A stretch of 64,000 bases of DNA from Mycosphaerelloides madeirae. Its lineage: Eukaryota; Ascomycota; Dothideomycetes; Mycosphaerellales; Mycosphaerellaceae. The stretch covers positions 62,001 to 126,000 of the forward strand of contig NHNV01000029.1 in NCBI GenBank assembly GCA_002785995.1, given 5' to 3'. This document shows, in pieces, positions 1 to 12,600 of this stretch (position 1 is its first letter; every line of letters begins with the position of its first letter). The notes beneath the pieces are model-generated. The model had not been told where the DNA came from, did not search any database, and saw nothing but the letters and a program-made list of their open reading frames with translations. The position numbers and the translations under genes are program-made.

Positions 1-663
1 TGATCAAGGCATGACCGTTTGTCGCGGCGTGGCCGTTCATGTTGAAAACAATTGGTGTGAATCGATGTCCTGCTTGGATCGAGAGGGGCACTTCAGACTG
101 GTATGTTGCTGAAGAATGATGATGACCTCGAAGCGAAGTTTGAAACTATAGGTTTACAACGTAAATTGTTATGTCAAAGGAATACTCAAAGCGGTCCAAT
201 GAACCTGTCCAATCCTATGAGAACTTCGAACGCACTGGCTCGTAATGGGGACTTTACTACATCACACCGTCCTTTGGCAGCTGCGGCGTGTTTAGTTAAC
301 GCCGGCGGGTACACCTTCAAATTGAAGATGCAAAGAGCGGGGACTATTAACGGGACATAGACTATTTATGTGACTGTAAAAGCTCTACGAGTGCATTTAG
401 CGCATCAATACTGTCCGTGCTCCCCGCGGTGACTTTCTGGCTGTCATTCACTCGTCAAAGTTCCAATTGGTCACCAGGTCGTCGGCCCGGAGATACGTCT
501 GCCCTTTTCGCCACATTAGGTAATTTCGCAGAACTGGCCTCAGATCTCCCCGCGAGAGGTCGTTCTCGCACACGTCGACAACAATGCAGATTGGACACCA
601 AGATTTCTTCCTCGAACTATAGGCTTTGGACACAACACCGCCACGACAACCACGGCATACACC
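1..663. other. Upstream region of the FAD monooxygenase gene
   Basis: I see no convincing gene here. Short open frames (for example 103-360 plus and 448-762 minus) lack recognisable motifs and overlap each other on both strands. The last 100 bases or so should hold the promoter and 5' UTR of the monooxygenase, whose ATG at 664 sits in a good fungal context (CACCATGG). The polyketide cluster may continue leftward beyond the window. Confidence 0.5.
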
Positions 664-2282
664 ATGGGTTCTATCGAACGGAGAAGAAACCTTCGAATCA
701 TCATTGCTGGAGCTGGAATCGCTGGAGTCACAGCAGCCGTTGCCCTTCGGCATGCAGGGCACTCAGTACAGCTTCTCGAAAAGTCAGCCTTTGCGAACCC
801 TGAGGTTGGTGCGGCCATCAATCTCACTCCCAATGGCGTGATTGCGTTGCGCAGTTTAGGCTTTGACCTTGAAAGAGCGTTGGCATACCGAGTGACTGGA
901 TATGACTTCGTGCACGGCGAAACTCTCGAGAAGCAGAATATTGTCAACCAAGCCCCGAGAATTGAGCCAGGAACGTGGGCCGTCCACCGTGCCGACTTAC
1001 ACGGGGAATTGATGCGACTGGCGCGTCAGAGCGACGATGGGACAACGAGGAGCGAGTGGGGACCTCCTGTTCAATTACGTCTCGCGGCAAGAGTTCGAAG
1101 TGTCACTTCGGAACATGATGGCGCTGAAGTGACGTTAGAAGATGGCGAGACAGTTAGGGCAGATATAGTTGTGGGCGCAGATGGAAGCACCTCTGTCGTC
1201 CGAAAATTCGTTCTGGAGAATTGCGTTGAGAAGGTCATGCCTATACACTCCGGTATGGCAGCATTTCGGTTCTTGATTGATATAAACGAGTTGAAAGCCG
1301 ACAAGGATTTGGCGGTATGGCTAGAAGAAGCTGGACACAAAGTTACTTTGTTTTCTGACATGGCGGAAACCACATTGGAGAAACACATCATAGCTTACAA
1401 CTGCCACGGGTGAGTGAATCCCATGAGATATTGCTCTACCGGTTCATAGGGGGAGTGCTTACAGATTCACTCCAGGGACCAGCTCGAGAACTTTGTTGGA
1501 ATACATCCTTCGAATACTGAAATCATCGAAGAAAGCGATGGTAAGATTGACGACTCGAGGATGTTTGACTCTGCACCAACTGACTAAGAGCTCTACAGAC
1601 CTCAAGGGAGTCATGATGCAGGAATACAGCAATTATCATGAGAGCATCAAGAAGATGATCGGTATGGCTTCGCATCTGAAACGTTGGCCGTTATACTCGC
1701 AAGATCCCGTATCGAGTTGGGTTCGTGAGCGAGTGGTCTTGATAGGAGACGCCGTACATCCGGTGAGTTCCTCTTGCAACCGAGTTCTGCAATTCGCAAC
1801 GAGAATTAATATCCTATACTGACTCATTCTACGTTGAAAATAGATGCTACCCTTTGGAGCGCAAGGCTCAAACATAGCCATCGAGGATGGTGTTGCCCTT
1901 GGCCTCATGTTGAACGGGAACGGCGAAAGTGATATCTCAGACTCACTGGCCAAGTTCGAGAAACTTCGAAAGAACAGGGCGGCTCGAGTTCAGATATTGT
2001 CCAGTGTTCGAGCCGGCCGAGAAACTGAGATTCAAAAACAATTGTCCATGTATACGGACTCGGATGTTCCGAGTAAGTTAGAACAACATTCGTATCTTCG
2101 AGCGCAAGGGCCCGGTGTGACTAACGCTGATCTTCCAGAACCACCCACAACAAATCCCGAGCGATGCTCACATGACTGGGGGTACGCGGCTCATCCATCG
2201 TTCTCGACTTTTCGATATGTTGTTACTTACCTATTCTTACAGCTACAATGTCCTGAAAGCGAGTCAAAAATTGACCAAATGA
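664..2282 (+). CDS. FAD-dependent aromatic monooxygenase (salicylate hydroxylase-like)
   Basis: Six exons with introns at 1410-1475, 1541-1598, 1763-1843, 2073-2138 and 2182-2242 give a 428-residue protein; all phases join and the stop is at 2280-2282. The N-terminal Rossmann motif GAGIAG is at about residues 15-20, the FAD/NADPH 'DG' motif VGADGS near 175, and the second FAD motif GDAVHPMLPFGAQG at 320-333. This is the group A flavoprotein monooxygenase fold (FAD_binding_3), which hydroxylates electron-rich aromatic rings with NAD(P)H and O2. It ends 265 bp from the stop of the non-reducing PKS, tail-to-tail, so by inference it oxidises the aromatic polyketide. An upstream acceptor for intron 1 (1464) would shift the frame away from the conserved segment, so 1475 was chosen. 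No transmembrane segment is obvious, so a cytosolic enzyme is likely. Confidence 0.9.
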
Positions 2283-2547
2283 TATGTGTAACATCTGCAC
2301 CATTCATTGAAATGCACACGGCCTATATCCGAAATTCCATGATCAAGAATTGAATCGTCTCCTACTCACTTGCTTTGGCAGATTGTGCGATCGACGACAC
2401 TGAGGCGCGGATGAGTAGTTAAATTAAGCTGAACAAGGATATGTAGTATGGCACAGTGCACAAGTTCGGCATACGTTCGATATAATCAAAGTAAAGCAGA
2501 GAATTTCGTCCGTTTATATGCTGAAGCGCAATGTAAAACTCCAGGTT

Positions 2548-5500
2548 TCACTGTCCTACACTAAGCCCAGCCTTCAAGTACTTTCCGAGTTTGGCCATGT
2601 AGTATCTGCAAGTAAACGTGTAAGCAGGGAAAAGGGGCCAAGGGAGGGTAGCACTACTCACCTCAGGTTGCTTCAAGAACAATCCACTTTGCAGCTGAGC
2701 ATTTTGAATATCCGCCCCCGGCAACCATTGCTTTGTCATAGCTGTATCTTCGTCCTTGGGAACGATGGCAACCACTCTGATCTTATTGTTGTCAATAGGC
2801 GGAAACTTGTACTTGGCCATAAGTTCGCTCGCCAAGGGCATATTCTTCTTCTGCGCCGGCCTGATGATGCGCATACGCTTCAGTCTATCCATGGCCTTCG
2901 TAATGGCGTCTTTTGAGGCCGCCGACGGGTCAAGGACGAGCACACCTGCAACGCTGCCAAGTATGCGTCCAATCTCGACAGCAAGGACGCCACCTATGCC
3001 GACACCGCCGAGAATCGTTCGGTTGGACGAATTGGTCGAGCTCCGGATAGCTGATGCACAGACCGCGGCGATAGCCTCAATGGTGGTTTCGCTTTCCGAA
3101 TTCTTGTTTATCGCGGTGGGCCAGTCGACACCATGGACAGAGAGGTTGGAATCGAGAGTAGAGATCTGGCTGTAGTTCAACGAAGACCCAGACTCGTCGG
3201 CAAGCCAAAACAGAGTGGTTGGGGCTGAATGTGGTCCATGCAGGTGGTTGATGGCACATGTTGAAGCCGTCGGGAGAGAAGGGGAGAGATCCGACGTCGA
3301 GAGCGGTGACGCCTTGTTATCGGTTAGAGCAGACGTCTCGGTGACTGTCTTCACCTCGGGCAGCCGCTCGGCCTCGATTGTTGGAGCGTCTTTTGCAAGT
3401 TCGGGACTGAAAGCTATCTGATCTTCCTGGTCATCATCGAACACAATAAACTCAGGTCGCTCATCTTCATCCGAGTCGGGTGTCTGCGGACGAGTAGCAC
3501 TCCTGCTACTGTCGGTGGAAGATGCACCGGAGGGCGTGATGCTGAACCTTTCGGCAAGACTTTGCTTCGCCTCGTCAATTGTCTTGTTTTCCAAGAAGAA
3601 TGTGGCTGGTAAGTCTACGTCGAGCTCATTCTTGTAGCGCGAAAGGACCGCAATGGCTAGAAGCGAGTCGATACCGAGATCGGCAAATTGTGACTCGTCC
3701 GTCATGTCGCTGGTGGAGCATCCGGCCTCATTGGCTGCAATCTCGAGGATTCGATCGACCACATTGGGTTCTTTCAAGGCTACTGGAGAATTTCTAGCGG
3801 CGGAAGGCTTGGACGTCCGCTCACGACTCTTTGTAGCTTGCTCGATGGGAGCAGCCGTCTTTTTCGGTGCTTGCGTACGACTACTGCCTCTTTGGTCACT
3901 GACAGGTGGTTGAGGTCGTGCGACAGGCTTCGCAGCTCCGCCCACGGCGTAGTCCAGCACGGCCTTCTTCATCTTTTGGAACCGAAATCCAGAGTACAGA
4001 CCCACGAGCTGACCACCCTCGGCGTCCAGAATGTAGCAGCTTCCCTCGAAGCGGCCATTCGATCCTGCGACCTCATGCAAGCCCACATACGTAGTGTATT
4101 TCCGACCTGGTACCAGAGGTTCCCATATGCATGAGTCGGCGAAACCATCAGCGATGCAAATGAAATTGGGGTCCTCAAAACGTAATCCGTTGTTGACGAC
4201 AAAGCCAGCAAGATGTGTAACGCCGTCATACAGGTAAGGATTGCACACATGCTGGCTACTCTCATCGGTGACGGGAGCGGTGATGAAGGCTACAGCGTCC
4301 TCGGAGTTGTTGCTCAGAACAACCTCGTCCATGGATTGGTAGCTTGAGCTATACTTGACGTAAGAGCTGAAGATGTTGTATACAACAGGTCGTAGAAGAC
4401 GATGAGCTTGTCCTGCTGCAGCGAGAGACTGTAATTGGGCGATTCGGGTCTTGATCAGATACACAGTTTGTGTCTGCGCCGGAGTCATTGCAGGGAGCTT
4501 GTCATTTAGCGCAAAGAGCACCTTGCATTTCCCCACCGGCGTTAGAGTACCGGAAGGTTCTTTCTTGGAATGGAAAACCACGTCCGCAACGTTGTTCGCG
4601 GCAGAGTAGTTGCTGGTGGTCAAGATGATTGGGCTAGTGGATCCATCGAGTATCACCGGATGCTCAAGGGCGACATCTGCGAGTCGCATCGCCGTGACGT
4701 CGACACCGTCAGCTTTTGCAGCGTTAGCCATTCGCGAACGACAATATTTGCTGGCCGCGAGTGCCATTTCGCAGAACAAGCCAAGCGGCGTGATCTTATG
4801 TCCGTTGACCACATGGCCTTCGATTGCCTTTCTGAGACTTGGTATGCTCGTATCTGACGAGAAGACAGCATGCATCGTCTGAGCAGCATCGTCGACATTC
4901 TCCTCTTCGAGCGCATGCAGCGTTGTTGACGGGAGATTGGCTTGCTTCTGTTGACTGGTACCTGAATCATAGGCGGAATTGGTTTGCCCACCCATCAAGG
5001 CTTTTTCAACCTCCCATGCAGGTGGACTGGTGTACGGAATCCAGTAATCCTTGTAATCCCACGCATAGCTGGGAAGATCCGATAGCATGCGTAGCGAACT
5101 GGAATAGTCGCGGTGGTAGACAGGCCATTGCAGATTCATGCCGCTCTCGTATGCCTTCTTGAGCACAGCTGACATTGTGTCCCAATCCTCCGCGCCTTGT
5201 TTGATAGTAGGCAGCATGCGTGCCACTGGAATGCTGAGTGTCTTTTGCGCAAGCCCCAGCAAGACTGGATCTGGACCAACTTCAATCCACAGCGACGAGG
5301 TGCCACGGTAGCCAGCTCGTTCAAGGGACTGCAAAGCTCCGACGAAGTTCACCGGCTCTCGAGCTTGGCGAGTCAGATAATGAGCATCGAAGATGCCGCT
5401 CTCATTCACCAAGTCTCCAGTCAGACTGGACACAATCGGTATGGTTGGTTTGTTGAAGATGACCTTGGCCGCCAACTTTTCGTAATCCGGTAGCACAGGC

Positions 5501-8500
5501 TCAATCTGGGCGGAGTGGAAGCCGAAAGGCACACGGAGTAGGCTAGTCTGGATACTCTCTGTGGCGAGCTTGTTTTTTAAGGCTGTCAAATCGGCAACGC
5601 TGCCGCTGGCAACGGTGGTAGTCGGAGAATTGATGCAGGCAACGACACAACTGGAGATCGCCCCTTGGGACTGCTCCTTCTTTATGCGAGCCTGCAAGTC
5701 GTCCACTTTCATCCTGGTGGCCAGCATAGCGTACGTGTTGAGTTTCAAACGTTGCTCCATGATTTGAGCACGGCGGCCCACCAGATATAAGGCATCGCTC
5801 GGCGAAAGAACTCCGGCAGCGCACAAAGCAGCATACTCGCCTAGACTGTGGCCGAGCACGACGTCCGGTGTGATGCCCCACGCGCGCAAGACAGCAGTCA
5901 CAGCGAGCTCCAAAGCGACAATTGCGAGCTGAACTTGTGTCGGAGACGCTGAGCTCGAATCGAAGGTGTCATCGGAGATGACGGGCAGGAAGTCAGGAAG
6001 CTCATGAGCTTTTGTGGCGACCTGATAAGTAGCCAACACATTGCGGAAGGATTTGCTGGTCTCGTACAACGTCCTGCCCATTGCCGTATACTGGCTACCC
6101 TGGCCAGTGAAGAGAAAGACGACACTTGGTGCTTTCGGTTTTTGGATTGTACCCTGGTTGGCACTGGCGTTGATGTGATCAGACAATTGCTTTTTAATGT
6201 TTTCGATTGACGCTGTTACGAAGGCCACTCGCAGCGTTCCATGCATTCGTCTCGCTGTCGTGGTGTAGGCCAAGTCCTCGATACGTGTATTAGGATTCTT
6301 TTCCAAGAAGGAGAGAAGTCGCTTGCAGTTCTGCTGCTGAGAAGGTACACTTCGGGCGGAGATAGCAACCACATGGCTAGAGCGTGGATCCCGGTTTTTG
6401 ACTTGCGGCCGGGCGGGTGCCTCCTCGATGACGAGGGAGCAAATTCCACCAGAGGCATCGAAAGAGTTCAGTAGTATCCTGACTCTTTTATCCTTTGCCT
6501 TTGGGCTGGCTTGAAGTCGTGACTGGTTCAGAGCGATATGTACGTTTCGTTTGTCGAGTCGAGGGAATCTGCTGTTGATCTTGAACGGAGCACCCGGTTG
6601 GGGTGGAATCTTGCTATGCTTGAGCATCATCAACGACTTAATTAAGGAGGTGACGCCGGCAACGCCTTCACCATGTCCAATCGCTGCTTTGACAGCGCCA
6701 ACAATCAACGGATTGCTAGCATTGCGCTGCCCGCCAACAACGTTCAAGACAGATGTCATTTCTTCAAAATCTCCAGCCTGGGTACCAGTACCGTGCATTT
6801 CAACGTAGGAAATCTCCTCCGGATCGACAGCCGTTTGCCCAAGGACCTCACGAAAGGTCTTCTCCTGGGATGCGTGGCTGGGATGCGTAATGGATGTTGA
6901 AGTCGTGCTGTAGGAGCGTGCAGCTCCACGAATGACACCAAGAATGTTGTCATTATCGGCCACGGCATCTTCGAGACGCTTCAACACGACCATACCAACA
7001 CCCTCGCTTCGAGCATAACCGTCCGCATCATCGTGGAATGTTCTGCATCCACCCTCGAAAGCTAGCATGCCGGATCGGCTCAGAGCAGAAAATGCAAAGG
7101 GGCTAGAGAAGACAGATGCACCACCAGCGACCGCCATGTCGCAGTCCCGTGAAAGTAGACCCTGCACTCCGAGAGTGATGGCAGTTGTGCTTGATGCGCA
7201 AGCTGCATCTAGAGAATAGCAGCCGCGGCCGAATTTGTAGGTATAGTTGAGACGACCGGTAATGAAAGCCTTCGCAATACTTGACACAGCATAAATGTCG
7301 AGTCCCTGTTGGTGGAGGTTCTCAGTCCACTCCATACCCGTGATCCCGAAGAAGGTCGCCACTCGATCGGGGTTTGTCGATGGCGTAGCACCTGGATAAT
7401 ATCCAGCCATTTCAAGAGCCTCATGTGTCGTAGTCAGAGCCAGACGTGCGACGGGATCCAACTGCTGGGCCTCGCGTGGAGAAATGTTGAAGAATTTGTT
7501 ATCAAACAAACCAGGCTCCTTGAGCCACGCACCTTCCTTGGCCGCTGTCGAATTCTTGAGCTTATGCGTGTTATCATAGTACCTATCCACGTCGAATCGG
7601 GACTTAGGGATCTTTTTGATGTGACATGTTCCAGCCATGAGGTCCTCCCAGAAGCCGTCCATGGTTTCGTTGTCCGGAAATCGACCGGACATGCCGACAA
7701 TGGCGATCAGATCGGATGATCCGCGAGTGGTAGAAGTGTGTGGGTCCACAGGAATTGGTAGAATTGGTGAAGCCAACTCGTAGGCGAGGCTGGCCGCCTT
7801 GAGTGACTTCTCAACGAAAGGTAAGTGCGGAGTCTTGCCCATCTCGTGAACTTTGAGCTTCAAGGACCTTCCAGTCTTCCGAAGCCGATCCATAGAGATC
7901 TTGGAGGCTTTGTCGATGCGCAAGGGACGCTCCAAGATGTTAACGAGGACGTCACCTAATAGCTGCCGCACAGTCGTCTGTTGGCAAGGGGCTACACCTC
8001 CGGTTGGATCGGCCATGATGATTTTGGACCAGTCGATTGTCTGGTCGAAGATTGGAGAGGTCCCGACCATCTCGTCGATATCGGGAATTGGCATGTAATT
8101 GGTATGAGACGGGCCACCCACGTCGGTGGGAATATGGGGTGCATTCTTGATCTCTGGTGACCACGCAGCAAGGCGAGAAAAGGATGATGGTGTGCCTATC
8201 AATGTGATCCAGCCTTCGGAAACGACACCTATAGCGATCCGCTGCAATCTGGGCACTTCATTGGATGAGTGGAAGTCGTCCAGAATCTTCTGCATCCGCT
8301 CTGGTCGCAGACCGACATACGTGACGAACCAGGCTCCGGTTTCGTGAGGGGCCAGGAGATTCATTCGTAGAAGCTGCGTTAACGATATATATCGGACGCA
8401 GACGGATAGGACCTCGAGAGCGATGGGAAGTATCTCCGCTGTATCATGGGCAAAAACAAGCGGAAGGGCCGCTAGCTGCCCTGAGCAGAAGGCCAAAATG

Positions 8501-8896
8501 TGTGTTGGGTTGGCGGCAGATCCCAATATCGTTGGATCTTGTTCTGCGCGTCTGAGAAGATCGATTAGCTTGCGTCTTGTATTTGTCACGGAGAGTCACT
8601 CACACTACAATCTCGCCCAAACGACCAACACAAGCCAATATGGTCGGAAGGAAAGCACTGGTGGGCAGATCAGGGTCAACATCTTGCTCAGCCAATGAAA
8701 GAATGGACTCCGAGGGTTTCCAATCTCGTTCGTCAGGCGTCAGTTGCGAAAACGCAATGTGTAGAACATCTGTCGCTCGCTCGAGAAATGTGCGTGCGGC
8801 AGGGGAGGTCTTGGAATGGCGGACCAGCGCCTGGATCATGGACAGCCTATCTGTGGCTGTGTCCCCAAAGACAAGCAGATGAGTGGTGTCTGCCAT
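2548..8896 (-). CDS. Non-reducing polyketide synthase, SAT-KS-MAT-PT-ACP with degenerate TE
   Basis: The start is the ATG at 8896. A 52-bp intron at 8552-8603 splits the SAT domain and joins in frame, giving about 2,098 residues. Visible domains: SAT with AFCSGQ near residue 119; ketosynthase with DAACASS near 549 and HGTGT and GHGEG histidines; malonyl-acyltransferase with GHSLGEYA near 1000; product template with EGHVVNGH near 1345 and YDGVTHLAGF near 1540; one acyl carrier domain with LGIDSLLAI near 1726; and a C-terminal thioesterase-like domain. Non-reducing PKSs condense malonyl units on a starter loaded by SAT, and PT directs aromatic cyclisation. There is no methyltransferase or reductive release domain. 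The TE-like domain reads GVGIGG where GxSxGG is expected, so release in cis is doubtful. A possible last intron (2606-2661) would change the C-terminus and end at 2561. Divergent partner: the reducing PKS at 9618. Confidence 0.95.
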
Positions 8897-9617
8897 GTTG
8901 AACTGGAAAGCAAGAATGAATGGTAAGTTGTTGATTGTCGAGATGTTCTTGGTCGGAACGGCTGGTCACAGCTGCAGCGAGTTGTGTGGGTGAGTAAGTG
9001 TTGTGTTGAGACAACTTTGTCTTGATTGCTGGGGCCGCGCTCACAGGGCCATCGGCATGCACAAGTCAAGCTGAAGAATACTGAAGCATCAGATCGGGTT
9101 TGCTGACTGTCATTCAACTGACGATGCTGGTCCCGGCGCTACCACAACGCAAGCGAATCCTTCAAGAAAGTTTCCGTAATATGCCCCGTTATACTTTCCG
9201 CCTGCACTGCACATATTGCAACGTCAAACATGGCCTCTCGAGAGACGGTCAACATGCGGCGAGTTTCATCTACTCCAAAAGTTTGCCCAGTAGCAAGTGC
9301 TTATGCTCGATCTACAACGGAGAGCGTGGATGTTGACGTACTTTTGGCCGGAATAGGGCTTTGGTGTCGACGAAAGCTTAATCCGGGCTATTCAATCCGC
9401 CCCAGATAGCTCGTGCGAGTGATGAAATGTTCCAGAATTAAGCGGTCTGATTGAGAATTGATCCGGGTCCTGTTGCACGGTCTTGGAAAAGTACAAGCTG
9501 TGGAGTCTCTGGTATCGATCTTCCAGACATCGAACAAGAAAGTTCTTTCTTTGCCAGTGCCCCATCTAAACGACAGTCTAGCACCTTTGATTCTTCTCTA
9601 GCAATACCTAATAGAGT
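8897..9617. promoter_or_regulatory. Bidirectional promoter between the two PKS genes
   Basis: These 721 bp separate the start codons of the divergently transcribed non-reducing (minus) and reducing (plus) synthases and must hold both promoters. No convincing gene lies inside. The region carries a Zn2Cys6-type candidate site at 9238-9248 and a short palindrome CTCGTGCGAG at 9410-9419. Shared control of the two synthases is inferred from this layout. Confidence 0.75.
9238..9248 (+). promoter_or_regulatory. Candidate AflR-type binding site TCGN5CGG
   Basis: The sequence TCGAGAGACGG fits the TCGN5CGR consensus known for AflR-type Zn2Cys6 regulators. It lies between the two PKS start codons, and an AflR-like gene sits at 21295-22662. 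The 11-base string CGAGAGACGGT recurs at 25077-25087, about 230 bp upstream of the cupin gene. A single short match can occur by chance. Confidence 0.35.
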
Positions 9618-12600
9618 ATGCCTTCAACGGCTGGTACGACCATGGGATCCAACGGAACCCAGGGCACCTATACGGGTGACATTGCCGTCATTGGCATGTC
9701 CTGCCGCTTCCCCGGCAATGGCGAGAATGTCGATAAATTCTGGCACTCAATAGCCAGTGGCGAATGTAAGTCCATGATCTCTCCCAGCCCAAAAATATGG
9801 TATTGACAGAATCCAGGCGCATGGAGCGAAGTCCCCAAAGACCGGTTCAACGCCGACGCATTCTGGAGTCCACCGGAACACAGACGAACAAACACCAGCA
9901 AAACCAAATCCGGCTTCTTTCTGAAATCCGATCTGGCTCGCTTCGATGCAGGCTTCTTCACACTGCCCAAAGCCGAAGTGCTGGCCATGGACCCTCAACA
10001 GCGCCTTCTTATCGAAGTAGCCTATGAGGCCCTCGAGGGAGCCGGTCTTCCGTTACACCAGATCGCTGGCTCACGGACAGGCGTGTTCGTGGGCGTGCTG
10101 ACTGACGATTACTACAATATTCTGCGCAAGGATGCCGATAATATGCCCACGTACACGCTTGCGGGCAATCATGCAACTACCATGGCTGGTCGACTTTCTT
10201 GGCTGTGGGATCTGCGCGGTCCATGTTTAACGCTTGATACTGCTTGCTCCTCCAGTCTTGTAGCCTTACACACCGCCTGCCAAAGCATCCGGGCTCTGGA
10301 GAGCGACATGGCAATCGTAGGCGGGACAAATCTCATGCTCTCGCCCGATATGTTCAAGGTCCTGAGCAGTGCCTCGCTATTGGCACCAGACGGCAAAAGC
10401 AAAGCCTTCGACGCATCCGGAGACGGATATGGGCGAGGAGAGGGCATTGGAGCCGTAGCCCTGAAGCGTATGGAAGACGCAGTCAGGGACGGAGATCCAA
10501 TCAGAGCGGTTATCAGGGGTACTTCCAGCAACCAAGACGGACACACCAAGGGCTTGACCCTGCCGGATTGGAGGGCCCAAGCAGACCTGATCCGAGATGC
10601 ATATCGTCAAGCTGACTTGGGATTCGAGCAAACCGGATATATCGAAGCTCATGTAAGAAGATCGCCTAGTTGCAAGATCGTTTTTGTGCAGAGCTAATAT
10701 GAAATCCAGGGTACTGGAACACAAGCAGGTGACCAAGAAGAAACTCGAGGTCTTGCCACCACCATCGCGGCCAGCAGATCCAGCAGCGAAAAGCTCCTAA
10801 TCGGTTCCGTCAAATCAAACATAGGCCACCTCGAGGCCTGCGCAGGCCTCGCCGCATTAGTGAAAGCCGTGCTAGTCCTCGAACACGGCTTTATCCCACC
10901 AACGATCACAGCCAAGAATCTGAATCCGAAGATTCCGCTTGATGAGTGGAAATTGTCCATTCCAACGAAACTGGTACCGTTCCCGGAAATAGAAGGGATC
11001 CGGCGTGTCAGCGTGAACGGTTTTGGGTTTGCTGGAACAAACGCCCATGTTGTCATGGATGATGCGTATTCCTACCTGATGTCGCACAAGATGACTGGCG
11101 TTCATAGTACACGCCGTGAGCACCGGCTGGGTCTGCTCACCAATGGCCATACCAATGGCTACTCGAATGGAATCAACGGCCACTCCAATGGATTAAACGG
11201 CAAGACAAACGGGACCTCCAGCACTCCACTCCCCCTCGTCTTCTCCCTCAGCGCCCAAGACCAGGACGGCATCGCCCGAGTAAAGCAGACACTAGCCGAC
11301 TTCCTCCACCAAAAAACCACCGAGCATATCGACGAAGCAGAATATCTCGTCGACTTGGCCTACACCCTCAACACCCGGCGCTCTGTACACCGATGGCGAA
11401 CCTTCGCCGTAGCATCGTCTATCTCCGACTTGACTCAAGCTCTGCAGAACAAAGAGATGCCCGCACCACAGTACCTCTCAGCGACTCGCGCTCTTCGCAC
11501 AGGATTCGTGTTCACCGGGCAAGGCGCGCAGTGGCCTGGGATGGGGATGGAACTAATGGCGTTCCCCGTCTTTGCCGAGAGTGTGCGCAGCGCTGATGAA
11601 TACCTGGTGTCAGAGCTGGGGTGTGAATGGTCAGCCGAGGAAGAACTGCGAGCGCCGAAAGGCCAGTCGAAGTTGGCAATTGCAGAGTACAGCCAGACAT
11701 TGTGCACTGTACTGCAAGTGGCCTTGGTCGATCTTCTCGCAAACTGGGGAATCGAACCGGTTTCAGTGACCGGACATTCCTCTGGAGAGATCGGCGCCGC
11801 ATACTGCCTGGGCGCTTTGACGAAAGAGGACGCATGGAAGATAGCCTTCTATCGTGGAATCCTGTCGACCAGTCTCAAGACCCTATCGCCAGACACCCAC
11901 GGCGCCATGATGGCAGTAGGAGCCTCTCCCGAGACGGCCAACAAGTTCATCAAACGCCTCAGCTCCGGTCAAGTAACCATTGCCTGCATCAACTCGCCTT
12001 CCAGCGTTACGCTATCAGGCGACGTGGACGGGATCGACCAGCTCGCAGACATTATTTCCAAGGAAGGAATCTTTGCGAGGAAACTCCAAGTGGACACGGC
12101 CTACCATTCACACCATATGCAACTAGTCGCCTCTGACTACCTCGAAGCCATTAGCGATGTGCAGATTCAGCCAGGCAACGGCAAATGTGTCATGTACTCA
12201 AGCTGCACAGGAACCAAAGTCCAGCCGAAAGAATTGGGTCCGGAGCACTGGGTTCGAAATCTCGTCTCGCCTGTCCAATTCGCCGGCGCAGTGCAAGATC
12301 TCGTTCGACCACCAAGCGACGATGGCCGAGAGGGAGCGAATGCTGTCGACCTGCTCGTCGAAATAGGCCCACACTCAGCTTTACAGGGCCCATCACTGCA
12401 GAGTTTGAAGGACATCGGGGTGACGGATGTGCCATATGCCTCTGTTCTCAAGCGTGGCGAGGATGGCACCAAGACCGCTCTCATTCTCGCTGGTGATCTG
12501 CACGCACAGTCCATTCCAGTTCATCTCGAGCAGGTCAACGAGGTTTCCACAGCAGCGCACTTTTCATCGCGGAAACCAAGGGCTCTGATCGGACTCCCCT

